This document shows, piece by piece, positions 1-6,228 of a stretch of 6,228 nt of DNA; within the stretch, counting starts at the first letter, position 1; each line of letters begins with the position of its first letter. The translations under genes and the position numbers were made by a program. The stretch covers positions 1-6,228 of the forward strand of contig CAKZMN010000116.1 of the NCBI GenBank assembly GCA_937128575.1, given 5' to 3'. The DNA comes from an uncultured Alphaproteobacteria bacterium. Lineage in GTDB: Bacteria > Pseudomonadota > Alphaproteobacteria > Micavibrionales > Micavibrionaceae. The notes below the pieces were generated by a model. That model was not told the origin of the DNA. It made no database searches and saw only the letters and a program-made list of their open reading frames with translations.

Positions 1-1395
1 CTGGATCGCCGCATAATACAGCTGAAAATCGAACGTGAAGCGCTTAAAAAAGAATCGGACAAGGCGTCCAAAGATCGTTTGATCAAGCTTGAAGAAGAAT
101 TGGATGGCCTAGAATCGAAATCCGCGGATCTCACCAGCCAATGGCGCGCCGAAAAAGAAAAGCTTAATACTGGCCAGAAATACACAGAAGAACTAGATCG
201 CGCCCGCGTAGAGCTAGAGCAGGCAGAGCGCGACGGCAACTGGGCCAGAGCCAGTGAGCTTAAATATGGCACAATCCCTGATCTAGAGGCCAAGCTAGCT
301 GAAATGCCTGAGGGCGAAATTACGCCAGAGCAAAAATCATCGCACTTAATCAATGAAGAAGTGACAGAAGAAGAAATAGCCAACATCGTCAGTCGTTGGA
401 CGGGAATTCCAATAGATAAAATGTTGGCAGGTGAGCGCGATAAGCTATTGAATATGGAGGATAATCTCCATAAGCGCGTTGTTGGTCAAAGTGAGGCCGT
501 TATCGCCGTATCAAACGCCATCCGCCGAAGCCGCGCAGGCCTTCAAGATCCGCGCCGCCCTATGGGCTCATTCTTATTCCTCGGCCCCACAGGCGTTGGT
601 AAAACCGAGCTGACTAAGGCTTTGGCTGAGTTTCTATTTGATGATGATCAGGCAATGGTGCGCCTAGACATGTCTGAATATATGGAGAAACACGCCGTCG
701 CCCGTATGATTGGCGCTCCACCGGGCTATGTAGGCTATGAAGAAGGTGGCGCGCTTACCGAGGCTGTCCGCCGCCGCCCATATCAAGTTGTGTTATTCGA
801 TGAAGTTGAAAAAGCGCATCCGGATGTATTCAACATATTATTGCAGGTTCTCGATGATGGTCGCCTGACTGACGGGCAGGGACGCACAGTAGATTTCAGC
901 AACACATTGCTGATCATGACCTCCAATTTAGGGTCTGAGCATTTAGTTGCGCAAAAAGACGGCGAAAGCGTTGATAAGGTGCGCGGCAAAGTCATGGAGG
1001 CTGTTCAAAAAGCGTTCCGCCCTGAATTCCTCAATCGCTTGGATGAGGTTTTGCTGTTCAAGCGCCTTGATCGTAATTTGATGACCGGCATTGTCGACAT
1101 ACAGCTGCAATATCTGCACGGCTTGCTCGCTGACCGCCATATTGAACTGAACGTGGATGAAAAATCAAAAGTCTGGATCGCTGATAAGGGGTATGACCCT
1201 GCCTATGGCGCGCGTCCACTTAAGCGCACCATTCAAACGCACTTGCAAAACAAGCTTGCGGAGATGATTCTACAGGGCGAAATTTTTGATGGTTCTACGG
1301 TTAATGTCACCGTTAAGGGCGGGGAGATCACCTTTACAGTTGTGCAAAAACCTAGCAATAAAAACGACAGCGCGGCAGACAAATCGGTGGCATAA
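1..1395 (+). CDS. clpB: ATP-dependent chaperone ClpB, C-terminal half (5' end outside window)
   Basis: ClpB is the hexameric AAA+ disaggregase that works with DnaK/DnaJ/GrpE to pull polypeptides out of cytoplasmic aggregates. The frame is open from base 1 and gives 464 residues. ClpB is usually about 860 residues, so roughly the first 400 (N domain and first ATPase domain) lie upstream. Residues 1 to about 120 are the coiled-coil middle domain that ClpB has and ClpA lacks; it opens with LDRRIIQLKIERE. The second AAA+ domain follows, with Walker A GPTGVGKT (195-202), pore loop GAPPGYVGYEEGG (about 239-251) and Walker B VVLFDE (263-268). Sensor 1 is TSN (ending at residue 309), the arginine finger is Arg346 in FLNRLDEV, and sensor 2 is GARPLKR (403-409). 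Every ATPase motif is intact. The gene ends in a polar tail of about 15 residues after the conserved region. An in-frame TTG at 79 is an internal Leu, not the start. Regulation, usually heat-shock sigma-32 for this family, cannot be seen here. Confidence 0.98.
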   Translation: MDRRIIQLKIEREALKKESDKASKDRLIKLEEELDGLESKSADLTSQWRAEKEKLNTGQKYTEELDRARVELEQAERDGNWARASELKYGTIPDLEAKLAEMPEGEITPEQKSSHLINEEVTEEEIANIVSRWTGIPIDKMLAGERDKLLNMEDNLHKRVVGQSEAVIAVSNAIRRSRAGLQDPRRPMGSFLFLGPTGVGKTELTKALAEFLFDDDQAMVRLDMSEYMEKHAVARMIGAPPGYVGYEEGGALTEAVRRRPYQVVLFDEVEKAHPDVFNILLQVLDDGRLTDGQGRTVDFSNTLLIMTSNLGSEHLVAQKDGESVDKVRGKVMEAVQKAFRPEFLNRLDEVLLFKRLDRNLMTGIVDIQLQYLHGLLADRHIELNVDEKSKVWIADKGYDPAYGARPLKRTIQTHLQNKLAEMILQGEIFDGSTVNVTVKGGEITFTVVQKPSNKNDSAADKSVA

Positions 1396-1490
1396 AATCC
1401 GCCCATTGCGCCGCGCGCCAATTTCCGGTAAATTTAAACAATCGAAGCGCGTGATTCCTTCGCGCGCACCATTCAAGATTTAGTCAAATC

Positions 1491-2198
1491 ATGTCACAAC
1501 GCTTTATATTGCTTGCTTCTGTATTGTTACTCACATCATGCGCGTACGCGGTTGATAAACACATACAAGACTTAAAAATAACAACGCCGGGTGCGCAAGG
1601 CTCCGTCTGTTACGTCTATGTTGATGGCCTGCGCTATCGCGTGTACCCACCGCAGAGCATTACCGTTGATAATACCAAAGAAGATTTGGTCGTTGATTGT
1701 TTGGCCCCCGGCAATCGCCGTAAAAAAGTTATAATAGAGCCGCAAATCCCAGATAGCTTCTATGCAAATGCAGCCAATGGTTTTGTTGGCGGCGCTTTCG
1801 ACGCGGTTTCTGGTGCGATGTATAAATTCCCAGCTGTGATCGAAGTTGATTTCACAGATGCTCCTATTGTGGCTGAACCACCGCCGGCACAAAATGACCC
1901 GGACATAAAACAACCGGAGGAGTATGTGTTGGAAGAGTTCCTGCCATCCAGCCCGCGTTTAAACTCTGATAAATTCGCCACGCCTACAAAAATTGAGCGT
2001 AAAGAGCGCTTCCAAAGGCAAGAGAGCAGCTATGTTGATCAGGATTTCAGCTTTGAAGGCAGCAATAATATGCGCGGCAAGGGCAACCTAGACGACGCTC
2101 CGCGTGTATATAGCCCGCCGATCGATATGTTTCCTGCGCAGCCCGCACCGGCAACATCAGATGGTCCCGTTAAGCTATTGCCAGAGGCGCAATACTAA
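1491..2198 (+). CDS. putative lipoprotein with PEGA-like domain and disordered proline-rich tail
   Basis: A 235-residue protein with a lipoprotein signal peptide: a hydrophobic stretch at residues 5-14, then the lipobox LTSC with the acylated cysteine at Cys17. The mature protein should be membrane-anchored and face the periplasm. Residues about 28-122 form a small beta-rich domain. It has a TPGAQGSVC segment, a second cysteine at 70 (VVDCLAPGNRRKK), then a glycine-rich stretch NGFVGGAFDAVSGAMYKFP and a final strand. This pattern resembles small proteobacterial lipoproteins with PEGA-like surface domains; that likeness is from memory of the pattern, not a search. Cys40 and Cys70 could form a disulfide. 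Residues about 123-235 are rich in Pro, Asp, Glu and Ser and look disordered. The ATG directly precedes the signal peptide, but no clear Shine-Dalgarno sequence is visible. It lies 95 bases after clpB on the same strand and could be read through from it. Function unknown. Confidence 0.82.
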   Translation: MSQRFILLASVLLLTSCAYAVDKHIQDLKITTPGAQGSVCYVYVDGLRYRVYPPQSITVDNTKEDLVVDCLAPGNRRKKVIIEPQIPDSFYANAANGFVGGAFDAVSGAMYKFPAVIEVDFTDAPIVAEPPPAQNDPDIKQPEEYVLEEFLPSSPRLNSDKFATPTKIERKERFQRQESSYVDQDFSFEGSNNMRGKGNLDDAPRVYSPPIDMFPAQPAPATSDGPVKLLPEAQY

Positions 2199-2218
2199 GT
2201 GATTTCTAAAATTTAAAC

Positions 2219-2962
2219 TTAAGATATGCGGCGCACATGCGTTATGCCGCCATAGATCTGCGCCAAATCAGCGACGTTTTCTAGCGCCGTGCTCATGTGA
2301 CGTGATGTTGCGTTTAAAATCTCTCGTTCATCAATCATGATGCCGACATGGCGTTTGAAATAGACTAAATCTCCACGCTTTAAGCTTTCTATATCGCTCG
2401 AAATGGCCTCACCGATACGCGCCTCTTGATCTTTCGTGTCGCGCGGGCAGGGAATGCCTGCCGCCATTAGCGCGATTTGTACGAGGCCAGAACAATCAAT
2501 CCCTGCCGCGCTACGCCCGCCCCAAATATAAGGTGCATGTTTAAACAGTAGCGCCGTTTCAACGAAATCAGGTGCAATATGATCAATCGCTACTAAATGC
2601 CCTTCAAACACCCACCCCTTATTCGCTAGACGTACAAAGCCATTATCCTTTTCATCTGTAACGCATACAGGAGAGCCAAAATACAGCGCGTGGCGCGGCG
2701 TTGTTTTGAAATCCGGCTGTTCATATAAATGCGTAACCGGAGCCGATATCTTTGCCTGTTTCTCTAAATGCTCACTAAGCAGAGCCTGCTCGACATAACC
2801 TTCATAACCATCATGCGTGCTGCGAATATGTGTCCAAGCGCCATTGCCGCCCAAAACCTCAACCGCTTCTCCATATAGCAACTCATTAGACGGCTCCGAA
2901 GACCCGTCAGCTGCGCTGCGTACCGTCACAAGCGGCGCGTGTATATGGAGGGTTCTGCTCAT
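2219..2962 (-). CDS. SH3b-NlpC/P60 (C40) family peptidase
   Basis: A 247-residue cysteine peptidase of the NlpC/P60 family, whose members cleave gamma-D-Glu-diamino acid bonds in peptidoglycan stem peptides. Residues about 5-65 and 70-125 look like two bacterial SH3 domains (for example GWVFEGHL near 116-123). The catalytic domain follows from about 130. It contains PYIWGGRSAAGIDCSGL with nucleophile Cys157, the PRDTKDQ segment (173-179) typical of the family, and HVGIMID with His205. The third polar residue is probably Asn217 in ILNATSR. The catalytic set appears complete. There is no signal peptide or membrane segment, so the protein is probably cytoplasmic. This layout recalls YkfC of Bacillus, an SH3b-NlpC/P60 enzyme that trims recycled murein peptides. 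The start codon overlaps the stop of the upstream aminopeptidase by four bases (ATGA), so translation is probably coupled. Only an A-rich AAGAA precedes it. The exact substrate is an inference. Confidence 0.93.
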   Translation of the reverse strand: MSRTLHIHAPLVTVRSAADGSSEPSNELLYGEAVEVLGGNGAWTHIRSTHDGYEGYVEQALLSEHLEKQAKISAPVTHLYEQPDFKTTPRHALYFGSPVCVTDEKDNGFVRLANKGWVFEGHLVAIDHIAPDFVETALLFKHAPYIWGGRSAAGIDCSGLVQIALMAAGIPCPRDTKDQEARIGEAISSDIESLKRGDLVYFKRHVGIMIDEREILNATSRHMSTALENVADLAQIYGGITHVRRIS

Positions 2963-4395
2963 TTCTTTTTCTTACCGTATCTGCTTTCAAGCAAGGCAAA
3001 CGCGCTGCGCAGACCCGTGTCTTTACCGCCCTTGGCTCTGCCTGGGCGACCTGATGTTTCCCACGCAAATGTATCAAAATGTAGCCACTCCGTTTTGCCA
3101 TCCATAAATTGTTGAAGGAAGATCGCGCTATAAATCAAATCACCGGGCAGGCCAGCGCTATTGACCAAATCACCGTTACTATTTTGTACGTGTCTTTTGT
3201 AGTCTTGCCACAGGGGCATGCGCCAAACCGGATCATCAATATCCACCGATAAATTCTGAAGCGTGGCTGCGGTCTTGCTATCGGTTGCAAAAAACGCAGG
3301 AATATCCTCGCCAAGCGCGGCGCGCGCAGAGCCCGTGAGCGTTGCGAAATCAATAACCAAATCCGGCTTCGCTTCACACGCATAGGTAAGGCTATCGGCC
3401 AAAATCAAACGACCTTCCGCATCTGTGTTTGTGTTTTCAATGAACAATCCCTTGCGGCTTTTTATAATATCGCTAGGGCGAAAGGCTGGCCCGCTAATGG
3501 AGTTTTCAACTGCCGGCACGAGCACGCGTAAATTCACAGGCAGGTTCAGCGCCATCACCAACCACCCAAGCGCCAGCGCGTGCGCCGCACCGCCCATATC
3601 CTTTTTCATCAGCTTCATATACTGACCCGGCTTCAGGTTCAGACCGCCCGTATCAAACGAAACGCCCTTACCAACCAATGTCAGTTTCGGGTCGGTCTTC
3701 TTGCCCCACGAAAGATCAATCAAACGTGGGCGGCGATCATCGGCGGCGGCTTCACCGACCGTGTAAATAACGGGAAAGTTTTTCTCCAGCAATTTTTTAT
3801 CCGCCGTAACGCTAATTTTGGCTTTGAATTCCTTCGCAACAAAACGCGCGGCATCTTCCAACTGCGCTGGCCCTAAATCATTGGCTGGGGTGTTAATCAG
3901 CTCCCGCAGCATATAAATACTACGCGCATAGGCCGTTACGCGTTTTTTATTCGCCTTCTCTGGCCAGCGCATAATGGCGGCCTTGGTCTTCTTCGCTTTG
4001 TAGCGGTTAAATTGATACCCCCCAAGCGCCCATCCGGTCAGGGCTTGCGTAATTTCTTCTTCTTTCAGTTTGGCGGTGCTGAGCTCAAAAACAGTCTTAT
4101 CAATAAAGTCTTGAGAGAGCTGCGCCTTAATCTGATCCAGCGCGGCGGGCATATCGTAAATACCGATACTGTCTTGAACGAGCGCAAAAACTTTGCTTGG
4201 CTGCCCCTTAGCATTGCGCGTAATAAGCGCCAATTTACCGCCCGGCTTAAACCCCTGACTATTCGCCAGCGCTTTAACATCAGCCGCTTGCTTGGATAGC
4301 CAGCCTTTGTAATCTTTTTCTTTAACTAAAAAGATGCTTAAACCCTTAGGGGCTTTTTTCGTGGTGAAAGGCAGGGTGAATTTCAAATCATTCAT
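2959..4395 (-). CDS. leucyl aminopeptidase family protein (peptidase M17)
   Basis: A 478-residue di-metal aminopeptidase of family M17, which removes N-terminal residues from peptides in the cytoplasm. The N-terminal domain (to about residue 155) is divergent; the C-terminal catalytic domain is well conserved. Numbered from the ATG at 4395, the metal ligands are Lys243 (VGKG), Asp248 (FDTGG), Asp266 (MKKDMGG), and Asp325 and Glu327 in the signature NTDAEGRL. The catalytic Lys255 and Arg329 are also present. Their spacing matches that of bovine lens aminopeptidase, so the enzyme should be active. It ends in a short basic KKKK tail. The start is uncertain: an in-frame GTG at 4410 would add five residues, and it has an AGGA 13 bases upstream (4424-4427), farther than usual; nothing like a Shine-Dalgarno lies near the ATG. 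The NlpC/P60 gene follows with a four-base overlap, suggesting joint peptide breakdown. I cannot tell PepA-like from PepB-like specificity. Confidence 0.95.
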   Translation of the reverse strand: MNDLKFTLPFTTKKAPKGLSIFLVKEKDYKGWLSKQAADVKALANSQGFKPGGKLALITRNAKGQPSKVFALVQDSIGIYDMPAALDQIKAQLSQDFIDKTVFELSTAKLKEEEITQALTGWALGGYQFNRYKAKKTKAAIMRWPEKANKKRVTAYARSIYMLRELINTPANDLGPAQLEDAARFVAKEFKAKISVTADKKLLEKNFPVIYTVGEAAADDRRPRLIDLSWGKKTDPKLTLVGKGVSFDTGGLNLKPGQYMKLMKKDMGGAAHALALGWLVMALNLPVNLRVLVPAVENSISGPAFRPSDIIKSRKGLFIENTNTDAEGRLILADSLTYACEAKPDLVIDFATLTGSARAALGEDIPAFFATDSKTAATLQNLSVDIDDPVWRMPLWQDYKRHVQNSNGDLVNSAGLPGDLIYSAIFLQQFMDGKTEWLHFDTFAWETSGRPGRAKGGKDTGLRSAFALLESRYGKKKK

Positions 4396-4503
4396 AAGAG
4401 GGGCTCGCACAGCTTAGGGTTAATCCTATCTATGACTCTAAATGATGAAGAGGTGAAACTCTAGAGATCGCGGCGCTCTATGAACAGGAAAACGCGTTTT
4501 GTG

Positions 4504-5133
4504 CTACATGTCTTGCTTTAGCTCGAGGTGCTGATTTTTGTAAAGACTAAGAATAAAGGTGGCGCTGCGCCCAACATCTCTTAAGAAATCAAGGCTTTCT
4601 ATGTTGCTCACATCATGTTGCGCCGCTGCGTTGTGAAAATTGATTATATTATCAACGCGCTTTTGTGATGCATCGTCCGTATAACTCACAAGAGCGTTGA
4701 GGAAAATGGAAGCCTCTTCACGCAGATAATAATTTTCCATCGGCGCAATCATTTCACTAAATTGAACGGCAATTTTTAAGCTTCGCTTGTGATAATCAAA
4801 CAGCTTTCGATCATAACCGGCACATAAAGGCTTAATTACATTTTGATAGATCGTCGGCGCATGATCATGTAATTCATGATCAACGGTATGTGCCCACATT
4901 AATATAGATAGAGCGTCATAGTCATGGCGCATCGCTGCGCTTCTTAAATATTTAATTCCGGTTTCGATATTGGCGTCGGGGTGATCTTCCTGCGCCCCAA
5001 TAATATGAAGCTGCGCTAACAAAGATTCGGCGCTTCTTATGCGCTCAATCTCAAGCTTGTTGCCTGAATTGAAGCGCTTCATGTACGACAATTCTCCGGT
5101 GTAATCCTGTATGTCGTATTCTTTAACCAGCAT
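4504..5133 (-). CDS. hypothetical helical protein, possible Sel1/TPR-like segment
   Basis: A 209-residue protein I do not recognise. It has no signal peptide, membrane segment or obvious catalytic motif, and looks soluble and mostly alpha-helical with many His, Asp and Glu residues. Residues about 55-84 (ETGIKYLRSAAMRHDYDALS and on) have the spacing of a Sel1/TPR-type helical pair: a KYLRSAA helix, a short turn, then DALSILMWAH. Only one such unit is clear, so this is a weak assignment. A later stretch, INFHNAAAQHDVSN, faintly repeats the theme. The ATG start is well supported by AGAGG (5141-5145) seven bases upstream. The gene lies downstream of tRNA-Ser on the same strand, with 74 bases between them, and about 110 bases upstream of the aminopeptidase. 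It could be transcribed from the tRNA side or from its own promoter. A good ribosome site and a long open frame support a real gene. Confidence 0.75.
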   Translation of the reverse strand: MLVKEYDIQDYTGELSYMKRFNSGNKLEIERIRSAESLLAQLHIIGAQEDHPDANIETGIKYLRSAAMRHDYDALSILMWAHTVDHELHDHAPTIYQNVIKPLCAGYDRKLFDYHKRSLKIAVQFSEMIAPMENYYLREEASIFLNALVSYTDDASQKRVDNIINFHNAAAQHDVSNIESLDFLRDVGRSATFILSLYKNQHLELKQDM

Positions 5134-5140
5134 AGTGCAC

Positions 5141-5145
5141 CCTCT
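5141..5145 (-). promoter_or_regulatory. ribosome binding site of the 209-residue gene
   Basis: On the minus strand AGAGG lies seven bases before the ATG at 5133. It is one of the two clear Shine-Dalgarno sequences in the window, and it fixes the start of an otherwise unrecognised gene. Confidence 0.65.
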
Positions 5146-5207
5146 AACGCAGTAATTGGCGCAAAAGTTACTATATTATGGCAATGTGTGTCAAATTTAT
5201 AAGAAAA

Positions 5208-5300
5208 TGGCGGACACGGAGGGATTCGAACCCTCGATAGAGCTATAAACCCTATACTCCCTTAGCAGGGGAGCGCCTTCAGCCACTCGGCCACGTGTCC
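5208..5300 (-). tRNA. tRNA-Ser (anticodon GCT)
   Basis: A class II tRNA that reads AGC/AGU serine codons. The acceptor stem is GGACACG (5300-5294) paired with CGTGTCC, followed by discriminator G and an encoded CCA ending at 5208. The anticodon arm is CTCCC-CTGCTAA-GGGAG, with the GCT anticodon at 5266-5264. A long variable arm, ATAGGG pairing with CTCTAT across a seven-base loop, is the hallmark of serine tRNAs. The T arm is GAGGG-TTCGAAT-CCCTC. The length is 90 bases without CCA, normal for tRNA-Ser(GCT). It sits between the TerD-domain gene and the 209-residue gene, all on the same strand. No duplicated 3' end (attachment-site scar) is visible in the window. Confidence 0.98.
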
Positions 5301-5320
5301 TCACCTAAAGTGAAGCAATT

Positions 5321-5349
5321 GGAATATCAGAAAGGATACGCCAGATCAA
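5321..5349 (-). promoter_or_regulatory. candidate sigma-70-type promoter of tRNA-Ser
   Basis: On the minus strand TTGATC (5349-5344) and TATTCC (5326-5321) are separated by exactly 17 bases. A TG one base before the -10 gives it an extended -10 character. The -10 ends 20 bases before the tRNA 5' end, which suits a short leader. The -35 matches the consensus at four of six positions and the -10 at only three, so this is a candidate only. It lies in the 64-base gap after the TerD-domain gene. Confidence 0.3.
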
Positions 5350-5364
5350 TTACTCATCCTATAT

Positions 5365-5988
5365 TTATTCGGATTTCAGAAATTTTTTCAAATATACCGA
5401 AAGATCATCTTTCTTCTTAAATACAAAGTACTCATCCAGATACTGCATCTGCCAACCTTCGCGCGTGTAATAAAGCTTCAAAAACACGTAGCCCGACTTG
5501 TCTTGCTCATCGGCGTGGTTTATATGATTTTGCAAAAATATGTGGTCGCTATAGCCATCAACGAAACGAATTTCTGGGGTGTCGATATCGGCGAAATTAT
5601 GACCGCTTTTGATTGTAGCAGTAAAAACCATAGAAGAGATGTAGCCCTCAATATCTTTTAGTTCAATCGAGATTTGCTCGTCATCGCCATCGCCAATGCC
5701 TTCAACGTTATCGCCGCTATGATAAATTTTACCGCTTTGATCTGCGCCGTTCTCAGTCTCGGCATTTACAACCTCAATCAAGCTTTCATTGGCATCAAAT
5801 AGATAACAAGATAGATCCAGATCATGGTGAAGCGCCTTGCCCGTTATCGTATCGGCAATCGCGTCAATAATACCGCTTTCTTTTTCATCTTTTGGATCCC
5901 AGCCTAATCCGACAAAGACGCGGTGATGCGCCTCTTGCGTGACATTAACAGGGGCGATTTGATTTTTAGTGAGCTTGTTGTTGTTCAT
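5365..5988 (-). CDS. TerD domain-containing protein (tellurium resistance / stress family)
   Basis: A 207-residue protein of the TerD family. These are calcium-binding cytoplasmic proteins linked to tellurite resistance, phage inhibition and general stress; their biochemical role is poorly defined. The family pattern is clear: VFVGLGWDP (24-32), the acidic strand DLDLSCYLFD (56-65), and the calcium-site block GDNVEGIGDGDDEQI (92-106). After these come NFADIDTPEIRFVD (131-144) and a closing segment with GWQMQYLDEYF (178-188). The first 22 residues (MNNNKLTKNQ and on) replace the usual short hydrophobic-Ser N terminus, and the length slightly exceeds the usual 190 or so. It has no signal peptide or membrane segment. 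Its ATG follows the stop of the small membrane protein gene with one base between (TAAAATG) and no Shine-Dalgarno of its own, so translation is probably coupled. I cannot tell which paralogue (TerD, TerE, TerZ or a stand-alone type) it is. Confidence 0.92.
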   Translation of the reverse strand: MNNNKLTKNQIAPVNVTQEAHHRVFVGLGWDPKDEKESGIIDAIADTITGKALHHDLDLSCYLFDANESLIEVVNAETENGADQSGKIYHSGDNVEGIGDGDDEQISIELKDIEGYISSMVFTATIKSGHNFADIDTPEIRFVDGYSDHIFLQNHINHADEQDKSGYVFLKLYYTREGWQMQYLDEYFVFKKKDDLSVYLKKFLKSE

Positions 5989-5989
5989 T

Positions 5990-6217
5990 TTAATCTAAAT
6001 AATTTTCATCTTTAAGTTTCTTGTGCTGACCGAAATCTGAATTAACGACCAATAAAAAACCAAAGAGCAAAATAAGAACCGCCAATGTTGCGATGATTTT
6101 ATAAAACAAATCTTCCGGCAGATGTACGTCCCAAATGCGCAGCATAACCAAAAGGGCACCTGCGCAAACAAGGGCAACAAACGAAAAGAAAAACGGTTTA
6201 TGAAGTTTGTCGATCAT
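5990..6217 (-). CDS. small two-helix membrane protein upstream of TerD
   Basis: A 75-residue protein with two predicted transmembrane helices, at residues about 9-29 (FFFSFVALVCAGALLVML and on) and 37-58 (LFYKIIATLAVLILLFGFLL and on). A short polar loop, RIWDVHLPED, joins them, and a charged C-terminal tail (GQHKKLKDENYLD) follows. By the positive-inside rule, the Lys residues at both ends suggest both termini are cytoplasmic, with the loop in the periplasm. The start is well supported by AGGA (6225-6228) seven bases before the ATG. The TerD-domain gene begins one base after its stop, so the two are almost certainly one operon. Inferred role: a membrane partner or anchor for the TerD protein. 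I recognise no named family. Confidence 0.82.
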   Translation of the reverse strand: MIDKLHKPFFFSFVALVCAGALLVMLRIWDVHLPEDLFYKIIATLAVLILLFGFLLVVNSDFGQHKKLKDENYLD

Positions 6218-6224
6218 GAATTTA

Positions 6225-6228
6225 TCCT
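6225..6228 (-). promoter_or_regulatory. ribosome binding site of the small membrane protein gene
   Basis: AGGA on the minus strand, seven bases before the ATG at 6217, cut by the window edge. Because the TerD gene behind it has no site of its own, this is probably the main ribosome entry point for the pair. Confidence 0.6.

Noticed and set aside
1406..1434. TTGCGC and TAAATT with a 17-base gap, a possible promoter for the lipoprotein gene.
   Set aside because: It matches only three and four consensus positions, too weak to annotate without mapped transcript ends.
1443..1467. GC-rich inverted repeat (CGAAG ... CTTCG, or GCGCG ... CGCGC) between clpB and the lipoprotein gene.
   Set aside because: The stem is only five pairs with a long loop and no T run follows, so it is not a supportable terminator.
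1224..1476. A 13-base direct repeat, GCGCACCATTCAA, at 1224-1236 in clpB and 1464-1476 before the lipoprotein gene.
   Set aside because: It is short, with only two copies and no target-site or mobile-element context. One copy is ordinary ClpB coding sequence.
2817..3625. Long plus-strand and alternative-frame open frames across the peptidase genes (for example 2817-3107, 3425-3625 and 3580-3876).
   Set aside because: They overlap strongly conserved peptidase genes on the other strand, and their translations show no family motifs.
4331..4358. CCCTTAGGGG followed by a T run on the plus strand, resembling a small terminator.
   Set aside because: It lies inside the aminopeptidase gene on the antisense strand, and the stem is only three or four pairs.
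4489..4500. Perfect 12-base palindrome AAAACGCGTTTT just after the stop of the 209-residue gene.
   Set aside because: With no loop it is not a terminator. A 12-base perfect palindrome is expected about once or twice by chance in a window this size.
5170..5194. Perfect TTGACA on the minus strand (5194-5189) upstream of the 209-residue gene, followed by TATAGT (5175-5170).
   Set aside because: The spacer is 13 bases, too short for a sigma-70 promoter. At the normal 17 bases the -10 would be GTAACT, a poor match.
5208..5300. tRNA-Ser considered as the integration site of a mobile element.
   Set aside because: There is no integrase and no second copy of the tRNA 3' end in the window, and the flanking genes do not look phage-derived.

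Overview
This window looks like ordinary chromosome from a medium-GC proteobacterium, most likely an alphaproteobacterium. Two things point there: a divergent M17 leucyl aminopeptidase translationally coupled to an SH3b-NlpC/P60 peptidase, a pairing I associate with alphaproteobacterial genomes, and the alphaproteobacterial look of the ClpB. The species cannot be named from sequence alone. I see no transposase, integrase, phage gene, CRISPR array or other long repeat.

Layout on the plus strand: positions 1-1395 are the C-terminal half of the ClpB disaggregase, running in from the left edge. After a 95-base gap comes a lipoprotein gene (1491-2198). This gene converges on the next one with only 20 bases between the stop codons.

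Layout on the minus strand, read right to left in transcription order. First come a small two-helix membrane protein (6217-5990) and a TerD-domain protein (5988-5365), separated by one base. Then come a tRNA-Ser with anticodon GCT (5300-5208), a helical protein of unknown function (5133-4504), and the M17 aminopeptidase (4395-2959). Last is the SH3b-NlpC/P60 peptidase (2962-2219), which overlaps the aminopeptidase by four bases (ATGA).

Three themes emerge. ClpB is protein quality control. The aminopeptidase and NlpC/P60 pair is probably a cytoplasmic peptide-degradation unit, perhaps for cell-wall peptides. The membrane protein and TerD pair is a tellurium/stress-type module whose promoter and further members probably lie beyond the right edge. 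The least explained items are the small membrane partner of TerD, the unknown 209-residue protein and the lipoprotein. I found no convincing evidence of a wholly new system; the TerD module is the best lead.
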